Source of the DNA: Deinococcus arboris
GTDB lineage: Bacteria > Deinococcota > Deinococci > Deinococcales > Deinococcaceae
Direction of reading: 5' to 3'
Assembly (NCBI RefSeq): GCF_009755355.1
Contig: NZ_WQLB01000003.1
Span: forward strand, 186,001 to 250,000
DNA: 64,000 nucleotides
In this document: positions 60,923 to 64,000 of the stretch, in pieces
Position numbering within the stretch: position 1 is the stretch's first letter
How the letters are laid out: each line of letters begins with the position of its first letter
Notes under the pieces: generated by a model
The model's input: only the letters and a program-made list of their open reading frames with translations
Database searches by the model: none
What the model was told of the DNA's origin: nothing
Translations under genes and position numbers: made by a program

Positions 60923-61948
60923 GTGAATGCCAACTGGGCGGGGGTGGTGCTGGGGGCGGTGGCCGGGGCGCTGTATGGCCTGGGCGTGTACCTGTGGCTG
61001 CATGTGTTACAGCGCAGCAGCGAGGGAGCTGCCGGCGTCATGGTGGCGTCTTATCTGTTTCTGGTGCCGTTCGTGCTGGGCCTGCTGTCTGCGGCGCTGG
61101 CGTTTCGTCCCCGGCCCACCTTGCCCCCGCCAGAGCCCGACGCTTTTGGCGAGGTCCGTGCCGCCGCCCAGGCTCCCGGTCTGCTGGCCGCCCTGGGGGT
61201 GGCGGCGCTCTCCACCACCGTCTTTCTGGTCACGGCCCTGGTGCTGGGGTTCGAGGGCGTGCTGTGCGCCTTTCTGGCTGCTCCGGTGATGTATGTCATG
61301 GCGGGCCTGGGGGCCGCGCTGGCATACGGCCTGCGGCGCTGGTGGGGACGGAGCCAGGCCAGCGCCCTGCTGCTGACCGCCGCGCTCCCCGCCCTGCTGG
61401 GGCCACTGGAAGGGCGGCTGGCCCCGCCAGTCATCTACCGCGTCGTCACCAACGACGTGCTGATTCAGGCGCCCCCTGCACTCGTGTGGACCCAGATTCG
61501 CAGCGTGCCGCGCATTGAAGACCGCGAGATTCGGGCCGGCTGGGCGCACGCGGCCGGGCTCCCGCGCCCGCGCGAGGCCGTGATGAGCCGCAGTGGTGTG
61601 GGGGCCGTCCGCACCGCCACCTTTGACGGCGGGCTGAGCTTCACCGAAACCGTGACCGACTGGCAGCCGGGGCGCCTGCTGTCCTTCCGCATTCAGGCCA
61701 GCGACCCCGGCCAGCTGGACCCTCATGTGCGGGTGGGCGGCCAGTTTTTCGATGTGATCAGCGGCACTTACCGCCTGGAAGAACTCTCGCCCGGCGTGAC
61801 CCTGCTGCACCTGAGCAGCACCCAGCGGGTCAGCACCCATTTCAACAGTTACGCCGCCTACTGGACCCAGGCCATCATGCGCGACCTGCAGCGCACCATT
61901 CTGGAGGTGGTGCGTGACCGCGCCGAAGCCCAGGCGGGCCGAATCTGA
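60923..61948 (+). CDS. Membrane protein with a C-terminal SRPBCC-like domain
   Basis: A 341-residue protein. The first 165 residues hold about five hydrophobic helices (VVLGAVAGALYGLGVYLWL, VASYLFLVPFVLGLLSAALA, LAALGVAALSTTVFLVTAL, LAAPVMYVMAGLGAALAYGL). The C-terminal part (about 175-335) looks like a START/SRPBCC ligand-binding fold (VTNDVLIQAPPALVWTQIRS, FTETVTDWQPGRLLSFRI, YRLEELSPGVTLLHLSSTQR). Function unknown. TAGTCT (60911-60916) lies 6 nt before the GTG, a leaderless start. Confidence 0.72.
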   Translation: MNANWAGVVLGAVAGALYGLGVYLWLHVLQRSSEGAAGVMVASYLFLVPFVLGLLSAALAFRPRPTLPPPEPDAFGEVRAAAQAPGLLAALGVAALSTTVFLVTALVLGFEGVLCAFLAAPVMYVMAGLGAALAYGLRRWWGRSQASALLLTAALPALLGPLEGRLAPPVIYRVVTNDVLIQAPPALVWTQIRSVPRIEDREIRAGWAHAAGLPRPREAVMSRSGVGAVRTATFDGGLSFTETVTDWQPGRLLSFRIQASDPGQLDPHVRVGGQFFDVISGTYRLEELSPGVTLLHLSSTQRVSTHFNSYAAYWTQAIMRDLQRTILEVVRDRAEAQAGRI

Positions 61949-62182
61949 GGGCCGCTTTCCACTGCCTTGTTGAGGGGACCTCACCCCTCTCCCGTCCACG
62001 AAAGCCCCTGAGAGCAGAGAGCCACTCAACAAATCTGCACGCCCCAGGCGGCATCAAAGGACCGTTCATGGGTGATTTTGGGGCCTGCCTTGAAGGCCCC
62101 AAGCATGTCCCGCCGCCCCTGACTGCACGCCCTCACACTGGACGCCCGGTTTCGCTTTGGCCTATACTGACGTGAGGTTGTT

Positions 62183-63388
62183 ATGCTTAGAGCAGAAATC
62201 ATCAGTGTAGGGACGGAACTGCTGTTCGGAGAGATTGTGGACAGCAACGCCGCGTTTCTGGCCAGAGAGCTGGCCAAGCGCGGCGTGACCCTGCACCGCA
62301 CAACTGTGCTGGGCGACAACCTGCCCCGCCTCACCGAAGCCATTCAGACGGCCCTGGGCCGCGCCGACCTGCTGATTCTGGGCGGCGGCCTAGGACCGAC
62401 CGACGACGACCTGACCCGCGAGGCGATTGCCGCCGCGCTGGGTGAACCCCCACACGAAGACCCCGACCTGCTGGCGTGGCTGCGCGGCCTGTACGAGTCG
62501 CGCGGGCGCACCATGCCGGACCTGAACCGCAAACAGGCCTGGCTGATTCCCTCGGCCCAGGCGCTGCCCAACCCTGTTGGCACCGCGCCGGGCTGGTGGG
62601 TGCAGGCGGGCGGCCAGCACATTGTGGCCCTGCCCGGCCCCCCGCGCGAAATGCAGCGGATGTGGCGCGAGCAGGTGCTGCCCCGGCTGCCGGCGCCAGC
62701 GGCGGCGCTGCGCCACACCACCCTGCACACCTCTGGGATTGGCGAGAGCAACCTGGCCGAACGGCTGGGCGACCTGACGCGCGGGGCCAACCCGAGCGTG
62801 GCGACCTACGCCCGCCTGACCGGCGTGGACGTGCGCGTGGCCGCCAGTGCCCCCACCGAGGCCGAGGCCCTGGCCCTGCTGGGTCCCGTGCGCGAGCAGG
62901 TGCGCGCGGCCCTGGCCCGCTGGACCTGGGGCGAGGACGACCAGACCCTGGCCGGCGCCGTGGGCGAGGCCCTGACTGGTCGCACCCTGGGCGTCATAGA
63001 AGCCGGCAGCGCGGGCGTGCTGTGTACCCTGCTGGCCGACCAGCCAGGCTTTCTGGACGCCGCCGTGACCCAGGATCACCGCCGCCTGATTACCCTGGGC
63101 CTGACCCCGGTGACCCTGCACGACCAGGGCCTGGTCAGCGAGCAGGCCGCCCGCGAACTGGCGGCGGGCGCCCGTGAACACCTGGGCGCCGAGGTGGGGC
63201 TGGCCGTGGTCACCTGCACCGCAGGTGAGCGTGCTGGCCAGGCCTACGCCGCGCTGGACACGGGCCAGAATGTGCAGGTCGCCCAGGTGGACTGGCCCGG
63301 CGAAGCCGCCCAGATCCGTGAACGCGCCGCCGTCTCGGCACTGGCCCTTGCGCTGCGGGGTCTCCAGGCAGAAGGATGGCCGGCGTGA
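62183..63388 (+). CDS. cinA: CinA family protein (competence/damage-inducible; pyridine nucleotide repair)
   Basis: A 401-residue protein. The N-terminal MoCF/COG1058 domain (about 1-250) has EIISVGTELLFGEIVDSNA, ILGGGLGPTDDDLTREAI, NPVGTAPGWW and VALPGPPREM; this type hydrolyses ADP-ribose. The C-terminal CinA domain is the NMN deamidase fold, but the expected SxT active-site stretch is altered (IEAGSAGVLCTLLADQPG), so deamidase activity is doubtful. TATACT (62163-62168) then GAGG 5 nt before the ATG give a leadered mRNA. In Deinococcus cinA heads the cinA-thpR-recA operon. Confidence 0.93.
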   Translation: MLRAEIISVGTELLFGEIVDSNAAFLARELAKRGVTLHRTTVLGDNLPRLTEAIQTALGRADLLILGGGLGPTDDDLTREAIAAALGEPPHEDPDLLAWLRGLYESRGRTMPDLNRKQAWLIPSAQALPNPVGTAPGWWVQAGGQHIVALPGPPREMQRMWREQVLPRLPAPAAALRHTTLHTSGIGESNLAERLGDLTRGANPSVATYARLTGVDVRVAASAPTEAEALALLGPVREQVRAALARWTWGEDDQTLAGAVGEALTGRTLGVIEAGSAGVLCTLLADQPGFLDAAVTQDHRRLITLGLTPVTLHDQGLVSEQAARELAAGAREHLGAEVGLAVVTCTAGERAGQAYAALDTGQNVQVAQVDWPGEAAQIRERAAVSALALALRGLQAEGWPA

Positions 63389-64000
63389 AGCTCAAGAAGA
63401 CCTCCGCCCGTCCACCGCAGGCACCCGCCCCCAAGGGCGCGGCGCCCCGGACGGCGGCGCGCCCCAAGTCCGAAGCAGCGCGTCCCCAGGCCGTGCTTAC
63501 GCCCACCCCCAACGCCGAACCGCACGTTCCCGGCACGCAGCGGCTGTTCTATGCCTTCAAGGTGCCGGCCAATCTGGTGGGGCCGCTGCGCGAGGGCCAG
63601 CGCAAGCTCAGGGGCAACTGGCGCATCGTGCAGGGTGACCAGTTACATGTCACGCTGGCCTACCTGCCCGCCGTGCCGCCCGACCGCGTGGACGACCTGA
63701 AGCGCCTGGGCACCCGCCTGATGCAGGACCTGGCGCCGCTAACCCTGCATCTGCGCGGCACCGGGTACTTTCCCAACGAGGGCAGCCCGCGCGTGTGGTT
63801 TGTCAAGGTCGAAGGCGAGGGGCTGGCCGAACTGGCCGCCGCCCTGCGCGACGGCATTCACGCGCTGGGCCTGGCCACCGATGACCTGCCGTTTAAAGCC
63901 CACGTCACGCTGGCGCGCAAGAAAGGCCCGGCGCCGCGCGTGCCGCCGCTGGTGTTTACCCAGCAGTGGCCCGCAACCAGCGTCACCTTGCAGCGCAGCA
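63376..64000 (+). CDS. thpR: RNA 2',3'-cyclic phosphodiesterase (2H family), partial
   Basis: Runs off the right edge after about 208 residues. After a basic, disordered N-terminus comes a 2H phosphoesterase domain with both HxT motifs, LHVTLAYLP and AHVTLARKKG, plus RLFYAFKVP and GTGYFPNEGSPRVWFV. It opens 2',3'-cyclic phosphates on RNA. Its ATG at 63376 overlaps the cinA end by 13 bp; a GTG at 63385 also fits. In Deinococcus recA usually follows, just outside this window. Confidence 0.92.
   Translation, partial: MAGVKLKKTSARPPQAPAPKGAAPRTAARPKSEAARPQAVLTPTPNAEPHVPGTQRLFYAFKVPANLVGPLREGQRKLRGNWRIVQGDQLHVTLAYLPAVPPDRVDDLKRLGTRLMQDLAPLTLHLRGTGYFPNEGSPRVWFVKVEGEGLAELAAALRDGIHALGLATDDLPFKAHVTLARKKGPAPRVPPLVFTQQWPATSVTLQRS

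Noticed and set aside
62100..62182. DdrO operator (RDRM) upstream of cinA
   Set aside because: Only a TTATG half-like sequence at the start codon; the matching right half is missing.

Overview
The window is about 64 kb of high-GC bacterial chromosome. Gene content, gene order and start-site style point to a Deinococcus: a cinA-thpR pair (which in Deinococcus leads into recA), many Nudix hydrolases, a RIO-type kinase, a DUF1206 membrane protein, and very many genes whose start codon lies 5-7 nt after a TANNNT -10 box, meaning leaderless mRNAs. I cannot name the species. I saw no rRNA, tRNA, CRISPR array, prophage or intact insertion sequence.

Layout. 1-10 kb: truncated YprA/MrfA-type helicase, a composite repeat spacer, NMN adenylyltransferase-Nudix, YbjN and DUF1206 proteins, methylglyoxal synthase, PP2C phosphatase, RidA, RicT-like protein, oligoendopeptidase. 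10-20 kb: large Sel1-repeat protein, DUF99, double GNAT, Ppx/GppA, PdxY. 20-27 kb: histidine kinase and response regulator, a dienoyl-CoA isomerase/2,4-dienoyl-CoA reductase pair, phosphoesterase, G8-domain lipoprotein resembling CEMIP/TMEM2. 27-33.4 kb: an NAD-salvage operon (nadV, pnuC, nadR, methyltransferase) interrupted by four accessory genes, the first of low GC. 33-40 kb: TM2 protein, MetY-like enzyme, Nudix proteins, lipoprotein, creatininase family, lipid-A-disaccharide synthase-related protein. 40-46 kb: pheS and pheT separated by a racemase, a Nudix gene and a broken DUF559 gene. 46-64 kb: LTD lipoprotein, K+/H+ antiporter, glyA, HD-GYP, orphan substrate-binding protein, RIO kinase, GH32, CoA lyase, ilvA, acetyltransferase, copper-type four-helix protein, cinA and partial thpR.

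The most notable signals are two apparent transcription attenuators with leaderless leader peptides. Upstream of pheS, a -10 box is followed by a 19-codon leader peptide with tandem Phe codons, a strong intrinsic terminator, then the ribosome-binding site and pheS. Upstream of ilvA the same order occurs with a 14-codon peptide containing Ile-Leu. Three other genes (ppx, the CoA lyase, the antiporter) are preceded by mini-ORFs whose stop codons overlap the main start. Two families of dispersed non-coding repeats (about 226 bp in two copies; about 150 bp in three diverged copies) fill gene-free stretches. NAD metabolism recurs: NMNAT-Nudix near the left end, then NadV, PnuC and NadR in one operon preceded by an AT-rich region with four TCATA half-sites.
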